64,000 nt of DNA, taken from NCBI GenBank assembly GCA_015060075.1, contig SUZE01000009.1, positions 1 through 64,000 of the forward strand, written 5' to 3'. Positions 35,255 through 43,263 of this stretch are shown in pieces (position 1 is the stretch's first letter; each line of letters starts with the position of its first letter). The notes under the pieces were generated by a model. The model was given only the letters and a program-made list of their open reading frames with translations, ran no database searches and had not been told where the DNA came from. Both the position numbers and the translations under genes were made by a program. Source of the DNA: Rikenellaceae bacterium (GTDB lineage Bacteria > Bacteroidota > Bacteroidia > Bacteroidales > Rikenellaceae).

Positions 35255-36538
35255 TTAGAATGTAAGACCAAGGCTCATGCCGAGCGTTGTACCTCCGCCG
35301 CTATATGGCGACATTCGGTTATACGAATATCCGACCACAGGGGATAGGCTGACGCTCAAATCCTTCGAGATATCATAATCTCGCAGATGGGCATCGACAT
35401 GGGCATCGACAATCTGCAATATGTAGAGTCCTGCCGTAAGGATTATACACAAATCTCGGTTACGGCGGTAGCTATTACGAAGATTTTTGAGGAATGTGGC
35501 CGAGTATCGACCTCCAAATTCGTCTAATGAACCATCTGGGTAGAGGTCAGGGTTAGCGTCATAGTCGGCTTTTAGGCGATATGCCTTCTTGAATCGCTGA
35601 AAACCTCGGTTATTCCAATCAATACAATATATTGTGGTTGCAAAACCTCCGACAACGATAGGTACACGCCAATAACTTTGGTTAAATATCTGACCGGCAC
35701 CCGGGCAAATCATTGCGAGAGTTGTAGCCTTGTTGATGCGGGAAACCTCGTTTGTGGAGTACTTCACACAGGCATCACCGATAAAGTAGAGATATGAAGC
35801 AATGGTCGATATCATAAACGCCTGCTTCATTGTGTTGTACTTTATCATTTCGCGTTGCAGCGAGTTTAATTCAGGCGTTCGCAGCAGACTCTGGTCGGTT
35901 ATGCGGTCGAACTCAGCCTTCAAAGGCTTATACTTGCTGTTGCTCCACAAGCACAATCCGAGCGATGCTCCAACCGTACCATAAAGTATCGGCAGTTTCC
36001 AATACTGCTTGTTGTAAATCTGTCCGAAACCCGGCATAATGGCAGATGCGATACAGACATTACGCAGCGACATCGAGTCGCTGATAAAAGGTGTACGATT
36101 CTCCTTTCGTTCGAGTCGCTTGCGCTGTCGCTCGGTCAGAGTATCTTTTGCCAATGAGTCGAGCATAAGGCTGTCACGCAATCTGATACTGTCACGAGCC
36201 ATTTCGATGCTGTCACGACCAAATATAGACCTACGCAGCGAGTCGGGAAGTTGCTTGCGGATATTCTCTCGGATTTTTGTTAATGAGTCCGGGGCGATTT
36301 TTCGCAAGGTATCAACGAGTTTTGCTATTCGCACGGAGTCCATTTTTGCTCGCTCTACTGAGTCGGGGTAGTATGCCTGACCACTGCGGATTATCGTGCG
36401 CTCTCCCGTTCTTTGGCGGGCAAATGGGTTTATTTGAGCATCAGCCGAAAGAGAGATGCAGACAAACAATGCACAAAGCAAGAGTGTTATTACTCTGCTC
36501 TTTGCGATTTGTCCGATATGTAACCCTCTAATCTTCAA
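35255..36538 (-). CDS. DUF5683 domain membrane protein
   Basis: The frame opens at 36610, but that would overlap parB by 59 bp; a TTG at 36538 (MKIRGLHIGQ) leaves a 13-bp gap and retains the signal-like segment VITLLLCALFVCISLSADAQ. The middle has an acidic/Ser-rich region with repeated RDSI/DSL words. The C-terminal 220 residues match DUF5683: two similar blocks ASAIMPGFGQIYNKQYWKLPILYG and TLAMICPGAGQIFNQSYWRVPIVVG, each followed by membrane segments. Function unknown; it sits reproducibly beside parAB in Bacteroidetes. Confidence 0.82.
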   Translation of the reverse strand: MKIRGLHIGQIAKSRVITLLLCALFVCISLSADAQINPFARQRTGERTIIRSGQAYYPDSVERAKMDSVRIAKLVDTLRKIAPDSLTKIRENIRKQLPDSLRRSIFGRDSIEMARDSIRLRDSLMLDSLAKDTLTERQRKRLERKENRTPFISDSMSLRNVCIASAIMPGFGQIYNKQYWKLPILYGTVGASLGLCLWSNSKYKPLKAEFDRITDQSLLRTPELNSLQREMIKYNTMKQAFMISTIASYLYFIGDACVKYSTNEVSRINKATTLAMICPGAGQIFNQSYWRVPIVVGGFATTIYCIDWNNRGFQRFKKAYRLKADYDANPDLYPDGSLDEFGGRYSATFLKNLRNSYRRNRDLCIILTAGLYILQIVDAHVDAHLRDYDISKDLSVSLSPVVGYSYNRMSPYSGGGTTLGMSLGLTF

Positions 36539-36551
36539 AACGAAAAGTTGC

Positions 36552-37415
36552 TTATAATTTGCTAAATTTTTGTACAAACTTCTCGATATCCTTGTCCGAA
36601 GCGAAGTCAATAATGATTTTACCTCCTCCGTTCTTACCTCGCTTGATGGAGATATCCTGCGAGAAGAACTTTTCGAGATACTCTACCAGCAGGCTGTACG
36701 ACATAGGGTACTCCTCATCATTTACGGTTGATGCACTCTTTGGTCGCTTCTCCGATGCAAGGCGTACCAAATCTTCGAGCTGGCGCACCGAAAGATTGCT
36801 CTTTACACATCGTTTGAGCAATGACAACTGCTTCGCTTTACTCTCTGCCGATGCAATGGCTTTGGCGTGTCCCATCGAGATTATACCACCCTTGATAGCA
36901 AACTGCACTTCATCTGGCAGATTTAATAGGCGGAGATAATTCGCTACGGTTGAACGCTTCTTGCCAAGTCTTTCGGCGAGAGCCTCCTGTGTCAAACCGC
37001 ACTCCTCGATAAGTCGCTGCATGCCAAGCGAAATTTCGATGGCGTTGAGGTCCTCGCGCTGGATATTCTCCACGAGAGCCATGGCGTGGAGCGTTGTATC
37101 ATCAACTTCACGGATATATGCAGGCAACGCCTCCAATCCCGCCTTTTCGGCTGCACGCCAACGGCGCTCACCGCTAATGATGATATATTTGTCGCCACTG
37201 CGCTTTACGGTGATAGGTTGGATAAGTCCCAATTGGCGAATAGACTCTGCCAACTCTTCGAGAGCCTCTTCGTCAAACTCAGTACGAGGCTGTGTTGGGT
37301 TAGGAACGATATCCGCAATACGGATTTCGCTCATCTCTTCCATGGGTTTAGCCTTAACCTCTATGTTTCCGCCAAACAGAGCGTCTAATCCACGCCCGAG
37401 TCCTTTCTGTTTCAT
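36552..37415 (-). CDS. parB: Chromosome-partitioning protein ParB
   Basis: A 287-residue ParB/Spo0J. N-terminal CTPase box with IVPNPTQPRTEFDEEALEELAESI and IISGERRWRAAEKAG; central HTH (LTQEALAERLGKKRSTVANYLRLL) that binds parS; and a C-terminal dimerisation segment. Its ATG overlaps the parA stop by one base (TAATG), so translation is coupled. No good parS sequence was found in this window. Confidence 0.96.
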   Translation of the reverse strand: MKQKGLGRGLDALFGGNIEVKAKPMEEMSEIRIADIVPNPTQPRTEFDEEALEELAESIRQLGLIQPITVKRSGDKYIIISGERRWRAAEKAGLEALPAYIREVDDTTLHAMALVENIQREDLNAIEISLGMQRLIEECGLTQEALAERLGKKRSTVANYLRLLNLPDEVQFAIKGGIISMGHAKAIASAESKAKQLSLLKRCVKSNLSVRQLEDLVRLASEKRPKSASTVNDEEYPMSYSLLVEYLEKFFSQDISIKRGKNGGGKIIIDFASDKDIEKFVQKFSKL

Positions 37416-38188
37416 TATTTGGTTGCTTTTTTACGATTTCTCTTCAAAAACTCCTTTGCCAAGAGGAGATAGTTTACTGCTCCACTTGCCGAGGCATCAT
37501 AGAGCATAATCGGCTTTCCGTGCGAAGGCGCTTCACCTAAACGGATATTTCGTTGAATTATTGTGTCATAGGCGAGTGGTCCAAAATGCTCACGCACCTC
37601 GGTTGCCACCTGATTGTTCAGACGATTGCGCATATACATCGTAAGCAGGAAGCCCTCAATTTCGAGTGACGGGTTGAGATTTCCCTTGACAATCTTTATC
37701 GTGTTGAGCAACTTGCTCAATCCTTCGAGAGCGAGGTATTCGCACTGTACGGGAATAAGTACCGAGTCTGCCGCCGTAAGGATATTTACAGTAGTAAAAC
37801 CGAGCGATGGCGAGCAGTCGATAAAGATATAGTCGAACTTGTTGCGTACGCTCTCGATAATGCCCTTTACGACATGGTGGCTGTTCTCCATTGATGGGAG
37901 TTCTGTGTCGGCAGCAACAAGGTTGATGCTCGAAGGCAACACCCAAAGATTTTTGACATCTTCGCTATGGAGCATAACCTCCTCGGCGGTGCGTTCGCCA
38001 ATGATACATTCGTAGATGCCCTCCGAGTTGATGTCAAAGCCCAAACCCGAGGTTGCATTTGCCTGCGGGTCTGCATCAATCAGTAGCACCTTCTTACCCA
38101 GCAATGCAATTGATGCCGAGAGGTTTATGGCAGTGGTGGTCTTTCCTACGCCACCTTTTTGGTTTGCTAACGCTACAACTTTACCCAT
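37415..38188 (-). CDS. parA: Chromosome-partitioning ATPase ParA (Soj)
   Basis: A ParA/MinD-type ATPase of about 257 residues, beginning MGKVVALANQKGGVGKTTTA with the deviant Walker A KGGVGKTT. Also LLIDADPQANATSGLG (Walker A' and Mg site), DYIFIDCSPSLGFTTVN (Walker B) and the SVLIPVQCEYLALEGL segment. The ORF-track start three codons upstream (38197) is an alternative. It partners ParB in origin segregation. Confidence 0.96.
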   Translation of the reverse strand: MGKVVALANQKGGVGKTTTAINLSASIALLGKKVLLIDADPQANATSGLGFDINSEGIYECIIGERTAEEVMLHSEDVKNLWVLPSSINLVAADTELPSMENSHHVVKGIIESVRNKFDYIFIDCSPSLGFTTVNILTAADSVLIPVQCEYLALEGLSKLLNTIKIVKGNLNPSLEIEGFLLTMYMRNRLNNQVATEVREHFGPLAYDTIIQRNIRLGEAPSHGKPIMLYDASASGAVNYLLLAKEFLKRNRKKATK

Positions 38189-38232
38189 ATTGGTCAAACT
38201 CTTTCCGTGAGTTATTATAAATAATAATTGGG

Positions 38233-38265
38233 CAAATTTAATAATTTTAATTTGATTTACCCAAA
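38233..38265 (-). promoter_or_regulatory. Promoter of parAB
   Basis: The minus strand has TTTG (38262-38265) and TAAATTTG (38233-38240), spaced 21 bp, about 45 bp before parA. Confidence 0.65.
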
Positions 38266-38327
38266 TAAACTTTCGCTTTTACTCGAAAATGCTTAACTTC
38301 GCACTCGAAAAGAGTGTAAAACTGACC

Positions 38328-39179
38328 ATGGAGAGAACTTATAAGATACGAATATTTCCGACCGTAGGCGATATGGTCGTAATGCTTCTACTCTTTTTTA
38401 CGGTGCAGATGCTGACCGGAATGGTGGCAAACTTATTGGGGCTTGTTCCACCTGCGACAAGTGCAATAGATGCAGTGGATATCGAAACATATATGAACGA
38501 GCAGGAGGCTCTCGGGCGATATATTGCAATATTCTATCCTGTTTCGTTCCTCCTTTCGATAGGCGCTTTGTGGCTCTATGTCCGTCTGCGTGGTGGTAAG
38601 AGAAGTATTCATATCAACCATTCGGCTTCGGGTTTCAATCCAAGCGTGGTTTTGGTGGGTGTGCTATGGCTCTTTTCGGCACAGATTATCCTCGAACCAT
38701 TGATGTCACAACTACCTCAAAGTGAAGGTGGCGGATTTGGACGAGGCTTTTGGGCGTGCTTTACGGCAGTTGTTTCGGCTGCCGTGTTGGAGGAGTTGTT
38801 GTGTAGAGGTTTGATATTTGAGGTGCTACATAAACGATTAGGAGTGAAGACCTCGATACTCTTCTCGTCACTGTTTTTTGGATTGATACATTTCGATATC
38901 GCTACTGCAATAGTGGCGGTTGTGGCGGGTATTATCTTTGGTGTCTTATATGTTCGCACCTCCTCACTCTATACGACTATCATCATTCACTCTATAAATA
39001 ACACCTTGGCGTTTGCGATGATATGTTGTGGAGTAGGCGATATGTCGCTCTACGATATTGTTGGTGGCGGAGTGGCATATTGGATAGTTTATGGTATCGC
39101 TGCGGCGATATTTTTGGCATGCTCCATTGAGGCATACCTCAAAATTTTCAAACAAAAGGAATCGAAAATAAACTCTTAA
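38328..39179 (+). CDS. CPBP family intramembrane glutamic protease
   Basis: A membrane protein of about 283 residues (start MERTYKIRIF at 38328; 38289 is an alternative start). About eight hydrophobic segments. The CPBP/Abi motifs are present: AAVLEELLCRGLIF (EExxxR), SSLFFGLIHFDIATA (FxxxH) and IIIHSINNTLAF. Such proteases resemble eukaryotic Rce1; in bacteria they include immunity and stress proteins. Substrate unknown. It lies 15 bp before the SDR fusion gene, with a heptamer module between. Confidence 0.88.
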   Translation: MERTYKIRIFPTVGDMVVMLLLFFTVQMLTGMVANLLGLVPPATSAIDAVDIETYMNEQEALGRYIAIFYPVSFLLSIGALWLYVRLRGGKRSIHINHSASGFNPSVVLVGVLWLFSAQIILEPLMSQLPQSEGGGFGRGFWACFTAVVSAAVLEELLCRGLIFEVLHKRLGVKTSILFSSLFFGLIHFDIATAIVAVVAGIIFGVLYVRTSSLYTTIIIHSINNTLAFAMICCGVGDMSLYDIVGGGVAYWIVYGIAAAIFLACSIEAYLKIFKQKESKINS

Positions 39180-39195
39180 TTCTCAATTTTCAACT
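39176..39195. repeat. TTCTCAA heptamer module
   Basis: TAATTCTCAATTTTCAACTTG, two to three 7-bp units, running into the TTG start of the next gene. Confidence 0.6.
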
Positions 39196-40679
39196 TGAAA
39201 AAGCGTGTTTTTCTAACCGGAGCAACCGGTGTTATGGGGTCGGCAGGACTTGCCGAGTTGTTTGCCCAAAGGGATAAATTTGATATTACGGTACTTGTGC
39301 GTGATACCAAACGCAATCGCCAAAAGATGGCAAAATATGGCGATGAAATTCGTATTGTATGGGGTGATTTGATGAACTATAATGATGTTCTAAATGCGAC
39401 ATCAGGGGCAGACTACGTGCTTCACGTAGGAGGTATGGTTTCGCCAAGTGCCGACTATAAGCCAAAGAGTGTTTTGAAGGTCAATGTTACGGCTGCGGAG
39501 AATGTCGTGAAAGCGGTTAAAGCACAGCCTAATAGCGATGCGATAAAGGTCGTGTATATCGGCAGTGTCGCACAGACGGGCGACCGCCGTGAACCACTGC
39601 ATTGGGGGCGTACGGGTGACCCGATTTTCCCTTCGATATTCGACTACTACGCCATATCAAAATGTCGTGCAGAGCGCATTTTTGCTGAGTCGGGATTGAA
39701 ACATTGGGTAAGCCTTCGTCAGTCAGGTATTCTCTATCCTGCAATCCTCAAAAATATGGACCCTATCATGTTCCATGTGCCTATTCGTGGTGTGTTGGAG
39801 TGGGCTACTGTTGAGGATTCGGGGCGTTTGTTGGCGAATGTCTGTGGAGATGATGTGCCGGAGGAGTTTTGGTGTAAGTTCTACAATATCGGCAGTGGTG
39901 CGGAATATCGTTTGACAAACTACGATTTCGAGTGCTACTTGCTAAAATCTATCAACTGTCCTGCACCCGAAAAGATTTTCGATGTAAAGTGGTTTGCTAC
40001 GCACAATTTTCACGGGCAATACTACTTCGATTCGGATAAGTTGGAGGAGTATCTGCATTTCCGTGCAAATATACCTGTCGGGGAGTACTTTGCACAGATG
40101 GCAAGCACGTTGCCTTGGTTCTATTCGCTGGCTAAAATTGCCCCTGCATGGTTGTTGAAACCCGTTATGCGTTATATCGCAAGCGATAAAATTTTCGGCA
40201 CTCTCGGTTGGCTTAAAACCAATAATGAGCAGCGCATAAAGGCGTACTTTGGCTCGCGCGAGGAGCGTGAAAAAATAGGCTCATGGGCGGAGATGAGTGA
40301 TATCCACCTTGCCGGCGAAGAGGATGCAGAACGCTTAAATCATGGCTACGATGAGTCCAAACCTCTGGCAGAACTCGATATTGAGGATATGCGTCAGGCT
40401 GCGGAGTTCCGTGGAGGAAAGTGTCTGTCCGAAACGATGACGAAGGGCGACCTTGCTACAAAGTTGGAGTGGGAGTGTGCCTTCGGACACCGCTTTGAGG
40501 CTTCGCCTGCGTTGGTGTTGCTCGGAGGTCATTGGTGCGATAAGTGCATGCCGGCACCTTGGCGATTTGATGAGGAGGCAAAGCGTAATCCATTCCTTGC
40601 GCAGGTGTGGGGCAAGATGCGACCAAATGGCGATGGCGGACAGACCTACGGCACCGCAACACCGAAAGACTATAAATAG
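39195..40679 (+). CDS. NAD-dependent epimerase/dehydratase with C-terminal zinc-knuckle-like module
   Basis: A 494-residue protein starting at TTG (MKKRVFLTGATGVMGSAG). The N-terminal 330 residues are an extended SDR: Rossmann GATGVMG, the YYAISKCRAE catalytic Tyr-Lys, and VVYIGSVAQTGDR. Residues about 400-480 add a domain with C-x3-H (WECAFGHRF) and WCDKC, four potential zinc ligands, followed by a basic/Trp region. The SDR substrate is unknown (sugar nucleotide, sterol-like or lipid possible). I do not know the fusion as a named family. Confidence 0.75.
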   Translation: MKKRVFLTGATGVMGSAGLAELFAQRDKFDITVLVRDTKRNRQKMAKYGDEIRIVWGDLMNYNDVLNATSGADYVLHVGGMVSPSADYKPKSVLKVNVTAAENVVKAVKAQPNSDAIKVVYIGSVAQTGDRREPLHWGRTGDPIFPSIFDYYAISKCRAERIFAESGLKHWVSLRQSGILYPAILKNMDPIMFHVPIRGVLEWATVEDSGRLLANVCGDDVPEEFWCKFYNIGSGAEYRLTNYDFECYLLKSINCPAPEKIFDVKWFATHNFHGQYYFDSDKLEEYLHFRANIPVGEYFAQMASTLPWFYSLAKIAPAWLLKPVMRYIASDKIFGTLGWLKTNNEQRIKAYFGSREEREKIGSWAEMSDIHLAGEEDAERLNHGYDESKPLAELDIEDMRQAAEFRGGKCLSETMTKGDLATKLEWECAFGHRFEASPALVLLGGHWCDKCMPAPWRFDEEAKRNPFLAQVWGKMRPNGDGGQTYGTATPKDYK

Positions 40680-40702
40680 AACGGAGAACGGAGAACGGAG
40701 AA
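40680..40702. repeat. GAGAACG heptamer array
   Basis: GAACGGAGAACGGAGAACGGAGAAG, three 7-bp units, variant of the CGGAAAA family, directly behind the SDR stop codon. Confidence 0.75.
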
Positions 40703-40782
40703 GTCTCAGCGCTCTCCTAATAACCTCTAATAACCCCTGACAACCCCTGCTTTCACTTGCGCCTTGACAAGGGTAGGGGTTG
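40703..40782. repeat. CTCAGCGCTCTCC / TGCGCCTTGACAAG locus
   Basis: Begins CTCAGCGCTCTCC, contains TAATAACC/TGACAACCCC units with a period near 10 bp, then TTGCGCCTTGACAAG as in the 20103-20216 locus. CAACCCCT (40741) and AGGGGTTG (40775) are perfect inverted copies and could form a stem at the 3' side. Confidence 0.65.
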
Positions 40783-40844
40783 TCTATTCCTACCCATATT
40801 TACAATAAAATTGTAATTCTCTCGTTTTATTTCACGAAATTTAC

Positions 40845-40852
40845 TATCTTTG
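40845..40852 (+). promoter_or_regulatory. -7 element just before the PpiC-like lipoprotein gene
   Basis: TATCTTTG ends 8 bp before the ATG at 40861, which would give a leaderless or nearly leaderless transcript. No clear -33. Confidence 0.5.
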
Positions 40853-40860
40853 CAGGTTGT

Positions 40861-41754
40861 ATGCGCAGATTTTGTGAAATATTGTTTGTTGTACTACTGC
40901 CCGTGTGTATGTGGGCGTGTAACTCTTGGTCGGGCTACAAGGCTGATGACGAGATGGTTGCTCGTGTTGGTACCGCATATCTCTATCGTTCGGAGTTAGC
41001 CGCTGCAATGCCGAGAGGTATTGATAAACAGGATAGCGTAAACTACTCGCAAGCCTTTATATCGAAATGGATAGTAGGTCAGCTCAAACAACAAGAGGCA
41101 GAAAAACTATTTTCGCAATCAGAGTCGGATATAGACCGCTTGGTTGAGGAGTATCGCCGTTCATTGTTGGTGCATCGACTCGATAAATATTTTCTCGAAG
41201 CAGAGCCGTGCGGTGAGATTACAGCCAAGGATATTGCAGCATACTACAATGCCCATAAGTCAGACTTTCGCATTACTCACCCAATGGTCAAAGGTGAAAT
41301 TTTTGCGATGGACGAAAAGTTTCGCCGCCGTGAGCAGATGTTGAAGTGGTTTGACTCTTCGAAGCAGGAGCATCGTGAGGATTTTGCGGAGTTGTGTCGC
41401 AAGAACAATCTGTTGCATCTTCAATTTGATGAGTGGGTATCGTTCTCAGATTTTCTGAGTAATTTGCCTTTGCTGCGAACCTCACGACACGAGGAGTTGC
41501 TCGGTAGTCGCAAGATACAGAAGATTCAGCACAATAAGACTCTCTACTACTTCCGCATAACCAACGCCTTGAAGGTTGGCGATACGATGCCTTTGGATAT
41601 GGTAGAGGAGAATATAAGGCAGATTTTGATTAATCGCCATCGTGCCGATGTGATACATAGGCAGGAGGAGCGAATTAAGAATAACGCCCTCTCTTCGGGG
41701 CATGCCAAAATCTACAATCAAACGGAAAACGAAAAACAGAAAACGGAAAACTGA
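40861..41754 (+). CDS. PpiC/SurA-like lipoprotein
   Basis: The start is the ATG of MRRFCEILFVVLLPVCMWAC at 40861 with a lipobox Cys; the ORF-track extension covers the promoter. The 297-residue protein has a SurA N-terminal-like helical domain (VGTAYLYRSELAAAMPRGI, then FISKWIVGQLKQQEAEK) but no clear parvulin catalytic domain. It is probably a periplasmic chaperone-like partner of the SurA-like protein encoded next. The C-terminal NQTENEKQKTEN is encoded by a CGGAAAA heptamer array, so the original stop has probably been displaced. Confidence 0.78.
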   Translation: MRRFCEILFVVLLPVCMWACNSWSGYKADDEMVARVGTAYLYRSELAAAMPRGIDKQDSVNYSQAFISKWIVGQLKQQEAEKLFSQSESDIDRLVEEYRRSLLVHRLDKYFLEAEPCGEITAKDIAAYYNAHKSDFRITHPMVKGEIFAMDEKFRRREQMLKWFDSSKQEHREDFAELCRKNNLLHLQFDEWVSFSDFLSNLPLLRTSRHEELLGSRKIQKIQHNKTLYYFRITNALKVGDTMPLDMVEENIRQILINRHRADVIHRQEERIKNNALSSGHAKIYNQTENEKQKTEN

Positions 41755-41755
41755 C
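41720..41755. repeat. CGGAAAA array inside a coding 3' end
   Basis: AAACGGAAAACGAAAAACAGAAAACGGAAAAC, four degenerate 7-bp units read in frame as the last residues of the PpiC-like lipoprotein. Confidence 0.75.
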
Positions 41756-41756
41756 G

Positions 41757-41842
41757 ACAAACCGAGAGCAGAGTGTGTCTGCACACTATGCCGAGGTGCG
41801 AAGGAGGAAAAGCCTGCAAAGCAGGATTAACGGAAAACTAAG
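41757..41842. repeat. Dispersed intergenic element, copy B
   Basis: CGAGAGCAGAG, TGCACACTATGCCGAG, GGAAAAGCC and then ACGGAAAAC. It corresponds to the reverse complement of 1-62. It fills the gap before the SurA-like gene. Confidence 0.5.
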
Positions 41843-43261
41843 ATGAAAAAGATACTCTCAATATTGATGGCTCTGCTTATAGTGGTCTCGGCCGTTGTGG
41901 CGCAGAAGCGTTTTGTAATGCTTGATAAGGTGGTCGCTGTTGTGGGAAACTCATCGGTAAGTTACTCCGATATGCAGCAGGCTGCAAAGTTAATTATCGA
42001 GCAGCGCCGTGCCGAGGGTTATACTTCCGACCGTCCGGCACAAGATGAGGCTCTCGAAAATCTTATGATGCAGAAGTTGCTCTACAATCAGGCGCTTCTC
42101 GATTCGGTCGAGATTAGCAACTCAGATGTTGCGCAGCGTGTCGAGCAGCAGGTGCAGTCAATGATAGACCGAGAGGGCTCTATTACCGCTTTGGAGAAGA
42201 AGAGTCACATGGCGATATACCATATCCGTGACCTCTTGCGCCGACAGATTGAGGAGCAGTCCTACGCACAGATGATGCAGCAGACGGTAATCGGCAAAAC
42301 AAAGATTGTTCCGGGCGAGGTTGAGCGATTCTACAACTCAATGGACAAAGATAGCCTTCCGATAATCGCCGAGCAGTATATGTATGCCCAGATTACCATG
42401 TTCCCGAAGAATATGAAGGAGGCAAAGTTGCGTACTCGTGAACGACTTATCGAGATGCGTGAGCGCATCGTTACGGGCAAAACCCGCTTTGCTACATTGG
42501 CTCGCATGTATTCGGTTGATGGCTCGGCAATTCGAGGTGGCGAGTTGGAACCTGCACCATTGGCGGGTTTCGTGAAGTCGTTTGCTGATGCTTTGGCAGA
42601 ACTAAAACCGGGACAGGTGTCGGAGGTCGTAGAAACGGAGTTCGGATTCCACCTTATCCAACTTATCGACAAGAAGGGGCAACTATACCACTGTCGTCAT
42701 ATCCTTCTTCGACCTACATACACGGTTGAGGAGATTGTGGCACCTATGCGCGATTTGGACAGCCTCGTAAACCTGATAAAGAAGGATTCGTTGTCGTTTG
42801 AGGAGGCTGCGAGAAAGCACTCTGACGACAAACACTCGAAACAAAATGGTGGTATAGTGACAAATCACGACCTCTTGGAGCGATACTCGGCTTACGATGC
42901 AAAACTTACGGCAACAAAGTTCTTGAAGGAGGATTTCGGTGCTATGGGAGGTAAGAGCATTGATGACTACAATGCCATACGCCGATTGAAGGAGGGCGAG
43001 GTTTCGGCTCCATTCCGTTCGAATGATATGATGGGTAACGAGTTGGTCAAGGTTGTGAAGTTGTTGAAGGTTATTCCTGCTCACAACGCCTCACTCGAAG
43101 AGGATTACTTGCGTTTGGAGCAGATGGCGCTATCGCAAAAGCAGGAGAAGGAGTTCGTGGAGTGGCTCAACAAGAAGATTGCTTCGATGTACATCTACAT
43201 TGCTCCTGAGTTCCGAAATGGTGAATTTTCCAACAAAAATTGGATAAAATATAGCAAGTAG
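41843..43261 (+). CDS. SurA-like periplasmic peptidyl-prolyl isomerase
   Basis: A 472-residue secreted protein (signal MKKILSILMALLIVVSAVVAQ). N-terminal SurA chaperone region (VVAVVGNSSVSYSDM, ALENLMMQKLLYNQAL), then two parvulin-like domains; the first is best conserved: FATLARMYSVDGSAIRGGELEPAPLAGFV and ETEFGFHLIQLIDKKG; the second has CRHILLRP and FEEAARKHSDDKHSKQNGG. It would escort outer-membrane proteins through the periplasm. It lies between a PpiC-like lipoprotein and an OstA-like gene (3-bp gap), an envelope biogenesis cluster. Confidence 0.9.
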   Translation: MKKILSILMALLIVVSAVVAQKRFVMLDKVVAVVGNSSVSYSDMQQAAKLIIEQRRAEGYTSDRPAQDEALENLMMQKLLYNQALLDSVEISNSDVAQRVEQQVQSMIDREGSITALEKKSHMAIYHIRDLLRRQIEEQSYAQMMQQTVIGKTKIVPGEVERFYNSMDKDSLPIIAEQYMYAQITMFPKNMKEAKLRTRERLIEMRERIVTGKTRFATLARMYSVDGSAIRGGELEPAPLAGFVKSFADALAELKPGQVSEVVETEFGFHLIQLIDKKGQLYHCRHILLRPTYTVEEIVAPMRDLDSLVNLIKKDSLSFEEAARKHSDDKHSKQNGGIVTNHDLLERYSAYDAKLTATKFLKEDFGAMGGKSIDDYNAIRRLKEGEVSAPFRSNDMMGNELVKVVKLLKVIPAHNASLEEDYLRLEQMALSQKQEKEFVEWLNKKIASMYIYIAPEFRNGEFSNKNWIKYSK

Positions 43262-43263
43262 GC

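Noticed and set aside
40828-40843. parS-like TTTCACGAAA near parAB
   Set aside because: Only a half-match to the usual TGTTTCACGTGAAACA palindrome and more likely part of the promoter region of the following gene.
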